A model generated the notes under the pieces. It made no database searches. It was not told the origin of the DNA and worked only from the letters and a program-made list of their open reading frames with translations. From assembly GCA_905236535.1 (NCBI GenBank), contig CAJOQN010000006.1, positions 21,076 to 85,075 of the forward strand: a stretch of DNA of 64,000 bases, read 5' to 3'. Positions 1 to 7,557 of the stretch are shown here, piece by piece. Positions within the stretch are counted from its first letter, which is position 1. Each line of letters starts with the position of its first letter. The translations under genes were made by a program, and so were the position numbers. Source of the DNA: an uncultured Bacilli bacterium (GTDB lineage: Bacteria > Bacillota_I > Bacilli_A > RFN20 > CAG-826).

Positions 1-30
1 TACTGCTAATTGATCTAATGTCTTTAGCAT
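1..30 (-). CDS. Second FeoA-like protein, 5' end only (partial)
   Basis: Only the first ten codons (MLKTLDQLAV) are inside the window; the rest lies beyond the left edge. A purine-rich ribosome site (GAGAGGTAGG) precedes the ATG by a few bases. The opening MxKTLDxLxVG is typical of FeoA SH3-like proteins, and tandem feoA genes ahead of feoB are common in Bacillota. It sits 24 bp downstream of a complete feoA and is probably in the same iron-uptake operon. Identity rests on ten residues and on context. Confidence 0.55.
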   Translation of the reverse strand, partial: MLKTLDQLAV

Positions 31-54
31 AATTTCCTACCTCTCTTAATTCGA

Positions 55-267
55 TTAACCAACCATGATGGTGCGTGCTACTTCACTATTGATTGCAAGT
101 CTTGTTCCATTGATAAGAATCACGGTTCCACTAGGGCTTTGTTGAATAACTTCAATAGTCCGTCCTTCTAAGATTCCGAGGGACGCTAAATGGCGACGAA
201 CTTTGTCGTTTCCGCTTATTCTTCTAATAATGAATTCTTTTCCTTCAGGAACAATAGCGAGTGGCAT
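55..267 (-). CDS. feoA: FeoA, ferrous iron transport accessory protein
   Basis: This is a 70-residue cytosolic protein of the FeoA family (small SH3-like fold), which assists the FeoB GTP-dependent Fe(II) permease. Family features seen are the N-terminal 'LAIVPEGKEFIIRRISG' strand pattern, 'HLASLGILEGRTIEVI' in the middle and 'INSEVARTIMVG' at the end. The length is normal. The start has a strong GGAGG site 8 bp upstream. It is the first gene of a leftward operon continuing into another feoA-like gene; feoB is presumably outside the window. A sigma-A-type promoter and a palindrome just upstream suggest control by a metal-dependent repressor. Confidence 0.9.
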   Translation of the reverse strand: MPLAIVPEGKEFIIRRISGNDKVRRHLASLGILEGRTIEVIQQSPSGTVILINGTRLAINSEVARTIMVG

Positions 268-279
268 TTAAAACCTCCA

Positions 280-297
280 TGTTAGTTAATGCTAACA
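280..297. promoter_or_regulatory. Candidate iron-repressor (DtxR-type) operator upstream of feoA
   Basis: TGTTAG-TTAATG-CTAACA is an inverted repeat with perfect 6-bp arms. It overlaps the predicted start of feoA transcription. Its TTAG...CTAA arms resemble DtxR/IdeR boxes, and a DtxR-type regulator is encoded 1.5 kb away. Binding is inferred. Confidence 0.55.
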
Positions 298-302
298 AAT
301 AG

Positions 303-331
303 ATTATATAAGCCCTCTTTTTATTTATCAA
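303..331 (-). promoter_or_regulatory. feoA promoter
   Basis: On the minus strand, TTGATA (331-326) and TATAAT (308-303) are separated by exactly 17 bp, an excellent sigma-A promoter. Predicted transcription starts near 296, inside the palindrome at 280-297, so a bound repressor would block initiation. Confidence 0.75.
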
Positions 332-388
332 GAAATATAATTAGATAGTGTGAACTTATTAATTATTTGAGATAAAATAAAAAATAAT

Positions 389-910
389 ATGGATATTAAG
401 AAAACATTAAACAAAGGAAATAACAACTTCAAAGATAGTGTTAACAACAATTCTTCTTTGAAAGAGAAAAATAGATCTTTATATGAGGATGGACAACACC
501 CTTATGCTTTAATCATTACCTGCTCCGACTCTAGAGTGGTTCCAGAATATATCTTTGATAAATGGTTAGGAGAGCTCTTTGTCGTTAGAACTGCAGGTAA
601 TGTGATCAACGAAGGTGAACTCGCCACGATTGAATATGCGATTGAGCATCTCAAAATTAAATATATTATGGTCTTAGGTCACACTCATTGTGGGGCAGTC
701 CACGCGGCCATCCATCATGAAAAAGGTAAATACTTAGATCCCATTCTTGATAACATCGAAGAAGCTATCCAAGAAGAAAAAGATGAATATCAAGCCTCGT
801 GGTTAAATGCTAAAAAACAAGTAAGATATATTAAAGAAAAATTCCCCGATTTTGATGGGGAAATTGTCTCTGCAATATATAATATTGAAACCAATGTGGT
901 GGAATATTAA
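389..910 (+). CDS. Beta-class carbonic anhydrase
   Basis: This 173-residue cytosolic zinc enzyme interconverts CO2 and bicarbonate. The beta-CA signature is complete. CSDSR at residues 45-49 gives the zinc ligand Cys45 and the Asp47/Arg49 dyad, and GHTHC at 97-101 gives zinc ligands His98 and Cys101. The GNVINEGELATIEYAI segment between them is also typical. The ATG has no Shine-Dalgarno site; a TAAAAT hexamer 10 bp upstream suggests a very short leader. It stands alone, divergent from feoA, and ends in a strong terminator that overlaps its stop codon. The C-terminus is short compared with plant-type enzymes but fits the compact bacterial group. Confidence 0.9.
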   Translation: MDIKKTLNKGNNNFKDSVNNNSSLKEKNRSLYEDGQHPYALIITCSDSRVVPEYIFDKWLGELFVVRTAGNVINEGELATIEYAIEHLKIKYIMVLGHTHCGAVHAAIHHEKGKYLDPILDNIEEAIQEEKDEYQASWLNAKKQVRYIKEKFPDFDGEIVSAIYNIETNVVEY

Positions 911-923
911 CCACCACTTTTTT
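896..923 (+). terminator. Rho-independent terminator after carbonic anhydrase
   Basis: GTGGTGG (896-902) pairs with CCACCAC (911-917), followed by six T. The stem begins inside the last codons of the gene. Confidence 0.85.
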
Positions 924-1737
924 ATAAAGAGTAAATAAATTTAGCAACAATATCAGGCCATTTTCTATTTTCTTGATAATATTCAAAATCAAAGTCGTTT
1001 GTTTCAAATAATCCAGGGGTGTATAACGAGCCTCCATGCTCTCCATTTTCAAATATCAATGTCTTATGTTTTACTCCGGCTTTGATTAAGGCTTCATCCA
1101 TTAATTCAGTGTTTATCACATTGACAACGCTGTCGTGTCTTGTCGCAAACAAAACCGTTGGTGGATAATCTTTATCAACGTGTTTATAGACACAAAGTTT
1201 CTCTATTAAAGATGGGTCTCCTCCAGTAATGATTTGTGTGGTATTATCATGCCCATATTCAATTAAATCTAAGAGAGCATATCCTAGAGTCACACTATAT
1301 GGGCGAAGATGCTTTTCATCTACCTCTAATATCTTTGCTAATTTAGGATAACAATAGGCATAAGTACCAACGAGATGCCCACCTGCACTAAAACCAACCA
1401 TATTAATCTGTTCTTTGATGACGTTGAATTCATCAGCGTGTTCATATATATAATTAACAACAAATGCGGTTTCTAGTTGAGGGATTGGATATTGTTTGTT
1501 GACTGAATAGGTCATAACAAAGCAAGAAAAGCCCTCGATTAAAAACTTTAAAGCAACAGGGGTTCCTTCTCTAACAGAAACAAAGGCATAGCCTCCACCT
1601 GGAACAGTAATCATTGCAGGTCTTTTTAAATGAGAGGTGCCAAAATCAATATGATCAAAGTTGTAATATTCAAAATATGCACCAGAATCAGAAAACTTAT
1701 CTGATAAATCTTTTAAATAAAATCTTTTGTTTTCCAT
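922..1737 (-). CDS. Alpha/beta hydrolase, acetyl-esterase-like
   Basis: This is a 271-residue cytosolic alpha/beta-hydrolase of the Aes/BD-FAE type, which deacetylates small esters or sugar acetates. The sequence shows an oxyanion-hole-like PGGGY near residue 45, the nucleophile elbow GFSAGGH, an acid in the RHDSVV segment, and the catalytic His in GEHGG. I placed the start at the ATG at 1737 because a GAGG ribosome site lies about 10 bp before it; an upstream in-frame TTG is less likely. The gene is divergent from a DtxR-type regulator and they share a 36-bp gap. The natural substrate cannot be told from sequence. Confidence 0.75.
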   Translation of the reverse strand: MENKRFYLKDLSDKFSDSGAYFEYYNFDHIDFGTSHLKRPAMITVPGGGYAFVSVREGTPVALKFLIEGFSCFVMTYSVNKQYPIPQLETAFVVNYIYEHADEFNVIKEQINMVGFSAGGHLVGTYAYCYPKLAKILEVDEKHLRPYSVTLGYALLDLIEYGHDNTTQIITGGDPSLIEKLCVYKHVDKDYPPTVLFATRHDSVVNVINTELMDEALIKAGVKHKTLIFENGEHGGSLYTPGLFETNDFDFEYYQENRKWPDIVAKFIYSL

Positions 1738-1760
1738 ATTAAACAAACCTCAAAAACAAT

Positions 1761-1766
1761 TATAAT
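1761..1766 (+). promoter_or_regulatory. -10 box giving a leaderless start at 1774
   Basis: TATAAT ends 7 bp before the ATG at 1774, and no Shine-Dalgarno sequence is present. Transcription should begin at the start codon. Confidence 0.6.
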
Positions 1767-1773
1767 ATAGATT

Positions 1774-2145
1774 ATGAACTCCACAAAAAAACAATCGTAC
1801 GAAGACTATTTAGAAAGAATTTTGATGTTGTCAAAAAGTTTAAATCGCCCAATTAGAGCGATAGATATTGTTAATTCTTTTTCATATTCTAGGGCTTCTG
1901 TTTCTATCGCTCTAAAAAAGCTAGCGCAAGAGGGATATATTGTCTATAAAGACGATCAAAGCGTTGAATTAACCGAAGACGGTCTCGTTATCGCGGAAGA
2001 AACATATGACAGACATCAAATCATTACCGAGGCTTTGCAATATATGGGGGTGTCTAGAGAAACCTCCGAAGAAGATGCTTGTAAGATAGAACATGTCATT
2101 TCAAAAGAAACGTTTGAAGCCTTAAAAAGAGTTATTAAAAAATAA
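1774..2145 (+). CDS. DtxR/MntR-family metal-dependent regulator
   Basis: This is a 123-residue DNA-binding repressor of the iron/manganese-responsive DtxR family. It has an N-terminal winged helix-turn-helix (residues 8-70; YEDYLERI, SRASVSIALKKLAQEGY) followed by the dimerisation and metal-binding helices with RHQIITE and EDACKIEHVIS, which carry the usual metal ligands. There is no C-terminal SH3 domain, so it is of the short MntR-like type. It is the obvious candidate to act on the feoA operator 1.5 kb upstream, but whether the metal is Fe or Mn cannot be read from the sequence. Confidence 0.88.
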   Translation: MNSTKKQSYEDYLERILMLSKSLNRPIRAIDIVNSFSYSRASVSIALKKLAQEGYIVYKDDQSVELTEDGLVIAEETYDRHQIITEALQYMGVSRETSEEDACKIEHVISKETFEALKRVIKK

Positions 2146-2146
2146 T

Positions 2147-2170
2147 GAGCGAATTAATCGCTCGTTTTTT
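2147..2170 (+). terminator. Terminator after the DtxR-type regulator
   Basis: GAGCGA and TCGCTC form a 6-bp stem with a 5-nt loop, followed by GTTTTTT. Confidence 0.85.
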
Positions 2171-2193
2171 ATGACTGTGATATTATCTTTATT

Positions 2194-3054
2194 ATGAAAG
2201 AAGCATTAGAGTTTTTAAAAAGCTTATATCCAAACAAGAAAATAGAAGTCTTGTCCAAACTTCCAGGCGGGATGATGAACAAGTCTTTTGTTGTTTTAAT
2301 TGATAATAAAAAATATGTCTTATATCTACCGACCAAGCAGGCTAATGAAATGGTGGATAGAGGTTTAGAAAAAGAGAATCAAAAAATAGTGTATGATTTA
2401 GACATAACTAGTAAAAATTTATATTTTGACTCCACGACCGGTATCAAGCTTAATGAATACCTTGAGGGGTCTTCTTTGAACAATTTATCAAATGATGAAA
2501 TTGATATCAAAAAGGTCGCAAAACTATTAAAAACATTGCAAAATTCCCCTATTTTATCAAAAAAAGACTATAAACCATTTGAAAGATTAGTGAAGTTCGA
2601 AAAGGAAAAAGAAGAGATGAATATCACTGATTTAAAGGAATATAACACCCTTAGAAATTGTGTTTTTGATCATCGTTCATTCTTAGAAAACGAAAAGAAA
2701 GTTTTGTCTCATAACGACTTCCAAAAGAGCAATATTGTTAAATCTAATAATGAATATTTTGTCATTGATTTTGAGTTCATGATGAACAATTATCAAACCT
2801 ATGATATTGCTTGTTATGGAAACGGGGATGTCAAAGATGGCTATGACTTATTGTGCGCCTATTTCATTAATCCTTCCAAAGAACAAATCAAAAGATATTA
2901 TTTATGGAGAATCTTTGTCTCTCTTCAATGGTATAATGTCGCGCTTATTAAAAATAAAAGAGGCGAAGGCCTCGTTCATAATATCGACTTTTACGAAGTT
3001 GCAAAGTTCTTTTTGGAGAACGCTAAAGAAGCGTATTCTAAATTAATAGACTAA
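2194..3054 (+). CDS. Choline/ethanolamine-kinase-like phosphotransferase
   Basis: This is a 286-residue cytosolic kinase of the APH/choline kinase fold. The Brenner motif HNDFQKSN (His173-Asn180, catalytic Asp175) and the metal-binding IDFE (Asp192) are present. The N-lobe has a glycine-containing loop (PGGMMNKSF, residues 24-32). LicA-type members phosphorylate choline for envelope decoration, but aminoglycoside or other small-alcohol kinases share these motifs. A TATTAT -10 box 7 bp before the ATG predicts a leaderless message. The 3' end overlaps the convergent gene by 12 bp. Confidence 0.72.
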   Translation: MKEALEFLKSLYPNKKIEVLSKLPGGMMNKSFVVLIDNKKYVLYLPTKQANEMVDRGLEKENQKIVYDLDITSKNLYFDSTTGIKLNEYLEGSSLNNLSNDEIDIKKVAKLLKTLQNSPILSKKDYKPFERLVKFEKEKEEMNITDLKEYNTLRNCVFDHRSFLENEKKVLSHNDFQKSNIVKSNNEYFVIDFEFMMNNYQTYDIACYGNGDVKDGYDLLCAYFINPSKEQIKRYYLWRIFVSLQWYNVALIKNKRGEGLVHNIDFYEVAKFFLENAKEAYSKLID

Positions 3055-3465
3055 ATATAAATGCTTTTTGTTAATAGAACGATGCTTGGTTTTGATTCCA
3101 TATTCACCAAGTACTTTTAAAAAGCCAAGAATCTCCACTTTATCTTCTTTTTTATAGCAGATATCAATATTATCGCCACCATCTTTTAAAACAATAGAGA
3201 TGCGACCATAATCTCGATATAGCATATTCTTTTTATAAGTCTCGTGATACACAAAGGCAATATTGTTATGATTTATTAATTTTCTTATTTTATATGAATA
3301 ATAATCACCATTAAATTCATTTGCGACATCATCGCGGTAAATATAAATCGCTAAGTCACTGGTCGCTATTGCGACAGGAAAAAAGAGAGCGTTAGGATCG
3401 TTTTGCATATATCCAAAGGCTAAAGCTTTGATTTTATCTTGTCTTTCAAGCACTACTTTTGACAT
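3043..3465 (-). CDS. Hypothetical protein, 140 residues
   Basis: I do not recognise this protein. It is soluble and mixed alpha/beta, with no signal peptide or membrane helix. A possible beta-rich core (residues 25-100; ATSDLAIYIYRDDV, RISIVLKDGGDNIDICY) is followed by a basic C-terminus. I chose the ATG at 3465 rather than 3471 because TATAAT (3477-3472) ends 6 bp before it, which fits the leaderless pattern, while the upstream ATG abuts the -10 box. It converges on the choline-kinase-like gene. Confidence 0.6.
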   Translation of the reverse strand: MSKVVLERQDKIKALAFGYMQNDPNALFFPVAIATSDLAIYIYRDDVANEFNGDYYSYKIRKLINHNNIAFVYHETYKKNMLYRDYGRISIVLKDGGDNIDICYKKEDKVEILGFLKVLGEYGIKTKHRSINKKHLYLVY

Positions 3466-3532
3466 ATCCATATTATATCTTAAAGAAAGAGATCAAATAC
3501 ATTTGTTTTTTATAAAAGGGTATAATATCTAC

Positions 3533-4279
3533 ATGAAAAAATGGGTAAAAATAATAATTGGTGTTTCCTCGGCTTTATTGACATTAGGTATTGCAGTGTC
3601 AATTATCGTTCCTGTCAGTGTTAACGCCGTCCGTAATCCAGCGGCTCCAAGGGTCAACAAAAATAAAAAACATATTGCTTGCATTGGTGATAGTTTGACA
3701 TATGGAGTTGGCACTTTTTTTAGGGATTATGAATCTTATCCTGCATTTTTATCAAAGAAAGTTCCTCAAGAATACCAAATTTTGAATTATGGTTTAAGTG
3801 GAAGAACCGCAACCAGCACCGGAAATTATCCTTATATCAATGAGAGGTTTTATAACATCTCAAAAGAAGTAAAAGCTGACATCTATATTATTATGTTGGG
3901 CACCAATGATTCGAAAGCGGACAATTGGAGTAAAGCGGGCGATAATGGCATTTCATACAAAACCGAATTTAAGCAAATAGTTGAATCGTATAAAAACTTA
4001 GATAACAACCCAACAATTTATGTCATGCAACCGCCAAGAGCTTATCCTAGATATAAGTCTGGTTTATCCATTTATGGAATAAACAATGATTTGATTTCCA
4101 CGACTATTTACGATTACGTTCAAGAGATAGCGGATGAATTAAATATTAACTGTATAGATTTATATAATTTCACCAAAGATCATCCTGGTTGGTATAGTGA
4201 TGGAGTTCATTTTAAAGCAAGTGGTTACAAAGAAATTGCAAATTATATCAGCGAACTATTAACTTACCCTACAGATTGA
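3533..4279 (+). CDS. Membrane-anchored SGNH/GDSL hydrolase
   Basis: This 248-residue extracellular esterase or lipase is tethered by one N-terminal membrane helix (about residues 7-31). SGNH blocks are present: GDSLTYG with the nucleophile Ser54, GLSGRT (block II), GTNDSK (block III) and SDGVHFKASGY carrying the Asp-His pair. Such enzymes remove acyl or acetyl groups from surface glycans or lipids; the substrate is unknown. A TATAAT 6 bp before the ATG indicates a leaderless start, so the longer reading frame from 3428 is rejected. Confidence 0.82.
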   Translation: MKKWVKIIIGVSSALLTLGIAVSIIVPVSVNAVRNPAAPRVNKNKKHIACIGDSLTYGVGTFFRDYESYPAFLSKKVPQEYQILNYGLSGRTATSTGNYPYINERFYNISKEVKADIYIIMLGTNDSKADNWSKAGDNGISYKTEFKQIVESYKNLDNNPTIYVMQPPRAYPRYKSGLSIYGINNDLISTTIYDYVQEIADELNINCIDLYNFTKDHPGWYSDGVHFKASGYKEIANYISELLTYPTD

Positions 4280-4328
4280 TATATCAAAAGATGAATTCAA
4301 ATCATTATTAAAAGTTAATTCAAACCAA

Positions 4329-4355
4329 ACCTCATCCAAATGCGGATGGGGTTTT
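4329..4355 (+). terminator. Terminator after SGNH hydrolase
   Basis: CCTCATCC (4330-4337) pairs with GGATGGGG (4344-4351), followed by TTTT. Confidence 0.8.
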
Positions 4356-4411
4356 AAAAATAATATTCGCTATATTTAAATATAATTTTGTATAATATCG
4401 ATAGGTATTTT

Positions 4412-5473
4412 ATGGCAAAAATTAGAATCAATATGCTTTCACAAGCCACATCAGTCGATGGCCAAGGAGTTGGAAGTGCTTTTTTAGAGCAAGTAGCCCT
4501 TGTCAAAGAATGTGATGATATTTTTGAAGTGGAAATCAATTCCAAAAAGAGTAACTTTGAGATTTATCATATGCACACGGTGAATCCATCTTATAGGATG
4601 AGATTTAATAAGCGTCATGTCAATGTCGCCTATGTCCACTTCATTCCATCCACCTTAGATGGCTCCTTAAAGATGAATAAATTGTTTTTTAAAGTCTTTA
4701 AGAAATATGTCGTTTCCACTTATCGCAAAGCAGATGAAATCGTTGTCGTTAATCCAGCATTCATTCCACCTTTAGAGGAGCTTGGCATTAAAAGAGAGAA
4801 TATTACATATATTCCTAATTTCGTCGATCATGAGAAATTCTATAAACTCTCAGAAGATGAAAGAATGAAAATTAGGGATAAATATAATATTGCTCATGAA
4901 AAGTTTGTCATCATGGGTTGTGGTCAAGTCCAAACGAGAAAAGGAGTTCTCGATTTTGTAGAAGCCGCTAAGATGAATCCTAATATTCAATTCGTGTGGG
5001 CGGGAGGCTTCTCCTTTGGCAAGATGACCGATGGCTATAAAGAACTTAAAGAGATAATGGATAACCCTCCAGAGAATGTTAAATTCTTAGGTATTGTTCC
5101 ACGCACAGAAATGAATGAAATATTTAACATGTCCGATGTTTTATTCATGCCTTCATTCTCCGAATTATTCCCAATGTCAATCTTAGAGGCTGTCAATTCA
5201 ATGAAACCAGTCCTCTTAAGAGATCTCGATTTATACGAAGAAATATTATTTAAAGATAAAGATTGTTATGCGGTCGGCACAAATGTCGAAGAATTCTCAG
5301 AACAAGTAAGACTTTTATCCAGTGATAAAAAATATTACGAAAAATATTCTCAAGGAAGCAAAGTGATTTCAGATTTCTATTCCAAGGAACACGTTAAAAA
5401 CATCTGGAGAGAATATTATCCAAGAATTTTAGAAAAATGGAGAGATAAGAAGAAGCTTAGAAAACAAAAATAA
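4412..5473 (+). CDS. GT4 glycosyltransferase, CpoA-like (glycolipid synthesis)
   Basis: This is a 353-residue GT-B glycosyltransferase. The N-terminal domain opens INMLSQATSVDGQGVGSAF with HTVNPSYRMR and VAYVHFIPSTLDGS; the C-terminal nucleotide-sugar domain has GCGQVQTRKGVLDFVEA and the ExxxxxE-type SFSELFPMSILEAVNS. The opening and the YVHFIP..L.GS pattern resemble, from memory, Streptococcus CpoA-type enzymes that add a second sugar to glucosyl-diacylglycerol, so a role in membrane glycolipid synthesis is plausible. No partner glucosyltransferase is adjacent. TATAAT lies 15 bp before the ATG. Confidence 0.75.
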   Translation: MAKIRINMLSQATSVDGQGVGSAFLEQVALVKECDDIFEVEINSKKSNFEIYHMHTVNPSYRMRFNKRHVNVAYVHFIPSTLDGSLKMNKLFFKVFKKYVVSTYRKADEIVVVNPAFIPPLEELGIKRENITYIPNFVDHEKFYKLSEDERMKIRDKYNIAHEKFVIMGCGQVQTRKGVLDFVEAAKMNPNIQFVWAGGFSFGKMTDGYKELKEIMDNPPENVKFLGIVPRTEMNEIFNMSDVLFMPSFSELFPMSILEAVNSMKPVLLRDLDLYEEILFKDKDCYAVGTNVEEFSEQVRLLSSDKKYYEKYSQGSKVISDFYSKEHVKNIWREYYPRILEKWRDKKKLRKQK

Positions 5474-5495
5474 GTGCAAAAGGCACTTATTTTTT
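5469..5495. terminator. Bidirectional terminator between convergent genes
   Basis: AATAAGTGC (5469-5477) pairs with GCACTTATT (5483-5491) with a T run after it and an A run before it. It serves the glycosyltransferase on + and the SGNH gene on -. Confidence 0.8.
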
Positions 5496-6113
5496 AAAAT
5501 TTTCTAACCATTTTTCTGCAATTAATAAGGCTCCCGCGGGAGTGGTGTGTAATCCATCATATAGATAATTTGAAGGATTATCTTTACCAACATTATTAAA
5601 CATTTCTTGAAGAGGAATATATTCTGAATGGGTTTCTTTTGCGACCTCTTCCACGGCTTTTGAATATTCTTTTAATTCCTCAAATTTCTTTAAATAACGT
5701 TTGATGAGTCGACCTTCAAGATAGAACGGTTCCATTAAAATGACTTTGATATTTGGAAGAGAATTTTTAATATCTTCAATCATTTTGATATATATCTTTT
5801 TATATCTTTCAACGGTTACTCCGAATCCAGGTGGAAGTCGATATTTTCCAAAGAGATCATTGACCCCGACCAAGATAGTGACAACATCAGGTTCTTCTTT
5901 GATGACGTCGTTTTTATATCGGCGGTACAAAGATGTAATTTTATTGCCTCCAATACCGCGGTTAATGATTTCATAGGTTCCAGGTTCTTCACTCATTAAT
6001 TTAGAAGCGATATGAAAGACAAAACCCACTCCATAAGAGGAGGCATATTTCATACCTGGTTTTCTATTTCTCCCCATATCGGTGAGGGAATCACCAAAAA
6101 ATAATAATCTCAT
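5487..6113 (-). CDS. Cytosolic SGNH/GDSL esterase
   Basis: This is a 208-residue SGNH hydrolase without a signal peptide. GDSLTD places the nucleophile at Ser9, GIGGNK is block II, GVNDLF block III, and YDGLHTTPAGA carries the catalytic Asp and His. Cytosolic members commonly act as acetyl-xylan or acyl-sugar esterases. The -10-like TATAAA lies 5 bp before the ATG without a ribosome site, consistent with leaderless or near-leaderless expression. Confidence 0.82.
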   Translation of the reverse strand: MRLLFFGDSLTDMGRNRKPGMKYASSYGVGFVFHIASKLMSEEPGTYEIINRGIGGNKITSLYRRYKNDVIKEEPDVVTILVGVNDLFGKYRLPPGFGVTVERYKKIYIKMIEDIKNSLPNIKVILMEPFYLEGRLIKRYLKKFEELKEYSKAVEEVAKETHSEYIPLQEMFNNVGKDNPSNYLYDGLHTTPAGALLIAEKWLENFKK

Positions 6114-6131
6114 ATATATTTATATGAACTT

Positions 6132-7442
6132 CTATTCTTTTTCTTTCTTTAAATCTTCAAACATTTTAATCATCGTCGGATTATTTCTCGTTAATTTTTT
6201 AACTGATAAATCTTGGGCTTTGTCATTAGCGATTCGGAGTTGACGATCCGCGCCTAAAAGTCCTTCTTTGACTTTTGTTAAATGATCAATGGTTTTATCG
6301 ATTTCATCGATTGCTTTGCTAAATTTTTCATTCGCTAAACGATAATTGTTCCCAAATTTATCTTGGAAGTCTATTAATTGGTCCTCAAAGCGCGTTATAT
6401 CGAGGTTTTGATTCTTTATAAGTTGTAATTCATTTCGATACTCTAACGACGTTTTAGCAGCGTTATAAAGCAAAGAAATAATAGTGAGGAAGAATTGAGG
6501 TCTTACCACATACATCTTTGGGTAGCGATATGACACATCAACAATCCCAGAATTATAATAATCACTTTCTGGTTCAAGCATCGAAACCAAAACCGCATAT
6601 TCACAGTTTTTCTTTCTTCTATCTTTATCAAGCTTATCAAGGAAGTCTTCATTTTTATGCTTTGTCGCGGTTTCATCACCCTCGTTTTTCATATCAAACA
6701 TAATGGACAATAGTTCCATTTTGTCATCAAGCATCTCTCTAAAGATGAAGTCCCCTTTCGTGCCTTCCACGACTTCGTTATCTTTTTCAAAGGTCGCGTT
6801 TGGATAAGCGGTCATTCTTATCTTGTTGAATTCATTTAAACAATGTTGTTCTAAAGATTCTCCAAGTAATTTCACATTGCTCCTAGCTTTAAAATCTTTA
6901 TAAAAAGCAATTTGTTCATCCTTAGCTTTAATAATATTCTCGTGTTCTTTTTGAAGGTTTTGTTTTTCAATCGCGAATTCTTTTTCGTCCAAGCTTATTT
7001 TATTATTGAGATTTTGAATCTCTTGTTCTTTCTTATTTAATGCCTGTTGAATGACAAGTTTATTATTCGTTTCACTTAATTTAAGTTCATTATTAAGACG
7101 ATTTATCTCTTCTTTTAATTTAGAAACTTCTTTATCGTTTTCACTTTGAATCTTTTGCTTTTCGTTTAAAAGAGTGTTTGAGGCCTCTAATCTTTGATTA
7201 TTAACCACACCTTTTAATCTTTCAATCTCGGTTTTTAAGGCTGAGATTTCTTTTTCAGATTCATTCTTAGCTTTATTTTTTTCTATCTCTAAAGAAAGGC
7301 TGTTTTGCTTTCTAACATCCTCTAAACGACGAGATAATTCTTTTTCAAATTCTTCGTTTTTGACTTGGTTTAAAATCTTTTCGTAATTACTTTCATCGAC
7401 AGTAAATACTTCTCCACATTTAGGACATTTAATCTCCGCCAT
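6132..7442 (-). CDS. DUF2130 protein (zinc ribbon plus coiled coil)
   Basis: This 436-residue protein has three parts. The N-terminal CPKCGEVF half-ribbon covers residues 5-12. A very long coiled coil with heptads of K, E, L and N spans about residues 20-175. The globular DUF2130 domain (residues 185-370) includes EGTKGDFIFRE, SIMFDMKNEG, NCEYAVLVSML and MYVVRPQFFLTIISLL. The fold has been likened to RmuC-type nuclease-associated proteins, with a D/K-rich restriction-endonuclease-like core, but no function is established. A clear AGGAGGT site precedes the ATG. Confidence 0.8.
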   Translation of the reverse strand: MAEIKCPKCGEVFTVDESNYEKILNQVKNEEFEKELSRRLEDVRKQNSLSLEIEKNKAKNESEKEISALKTEIERLKGVVNNQRLEASNTLLNEKQKIQSENDKEVSKLKEEINRLNNELKLSETNNKLVIQQALNKKEQEIQNLNNKISLDEKEFAIEKQNLQKEHENIIKAKDEQIAFYKDFKARSNVKLLGESLEQHCLNEFNKIRMTAYPNATFEKDNEVVEGTKGDFIFREMLDDKMELLSIMFDMKNEGDETATKHKNEDFLDKLDKDRRKKNCEYAVLVSMLEPESDYYNSGIVDVSYRYPKMYVVRPQFFLTIISLLYNAAKTSLEYRNELQLIKNQNLDITRFEDQLIDFQDKFGNNYRLANEKFSKAIDEIDKTIDHLTKVKEGLLGADRQLRIANDKAQDLSVKKLTRNNPTMIKMFEDLKKEKE

Positions 7443-7508
7443 AAAGACCTCCTAATAACAAATATGTTTGTAAAAATATTCTAGCATAATAAGAATACTA
7501 TTTATAAA

Positions 7509-7540
7509 AAAATCCTCATATCTTTAAGATAAGAGGAATT
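7509..7540 (-). terminator. Terminator after the MFS/GPH gene
   Basis: TCCTC-A-TATCTT and AAGATA-A-GAGGA form a hairpin. On the minus strand it is followed by a run of seven T. Confidence 0.75.
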
Positions 7541-7557
7541 TAGATTTGAATCAGAGA

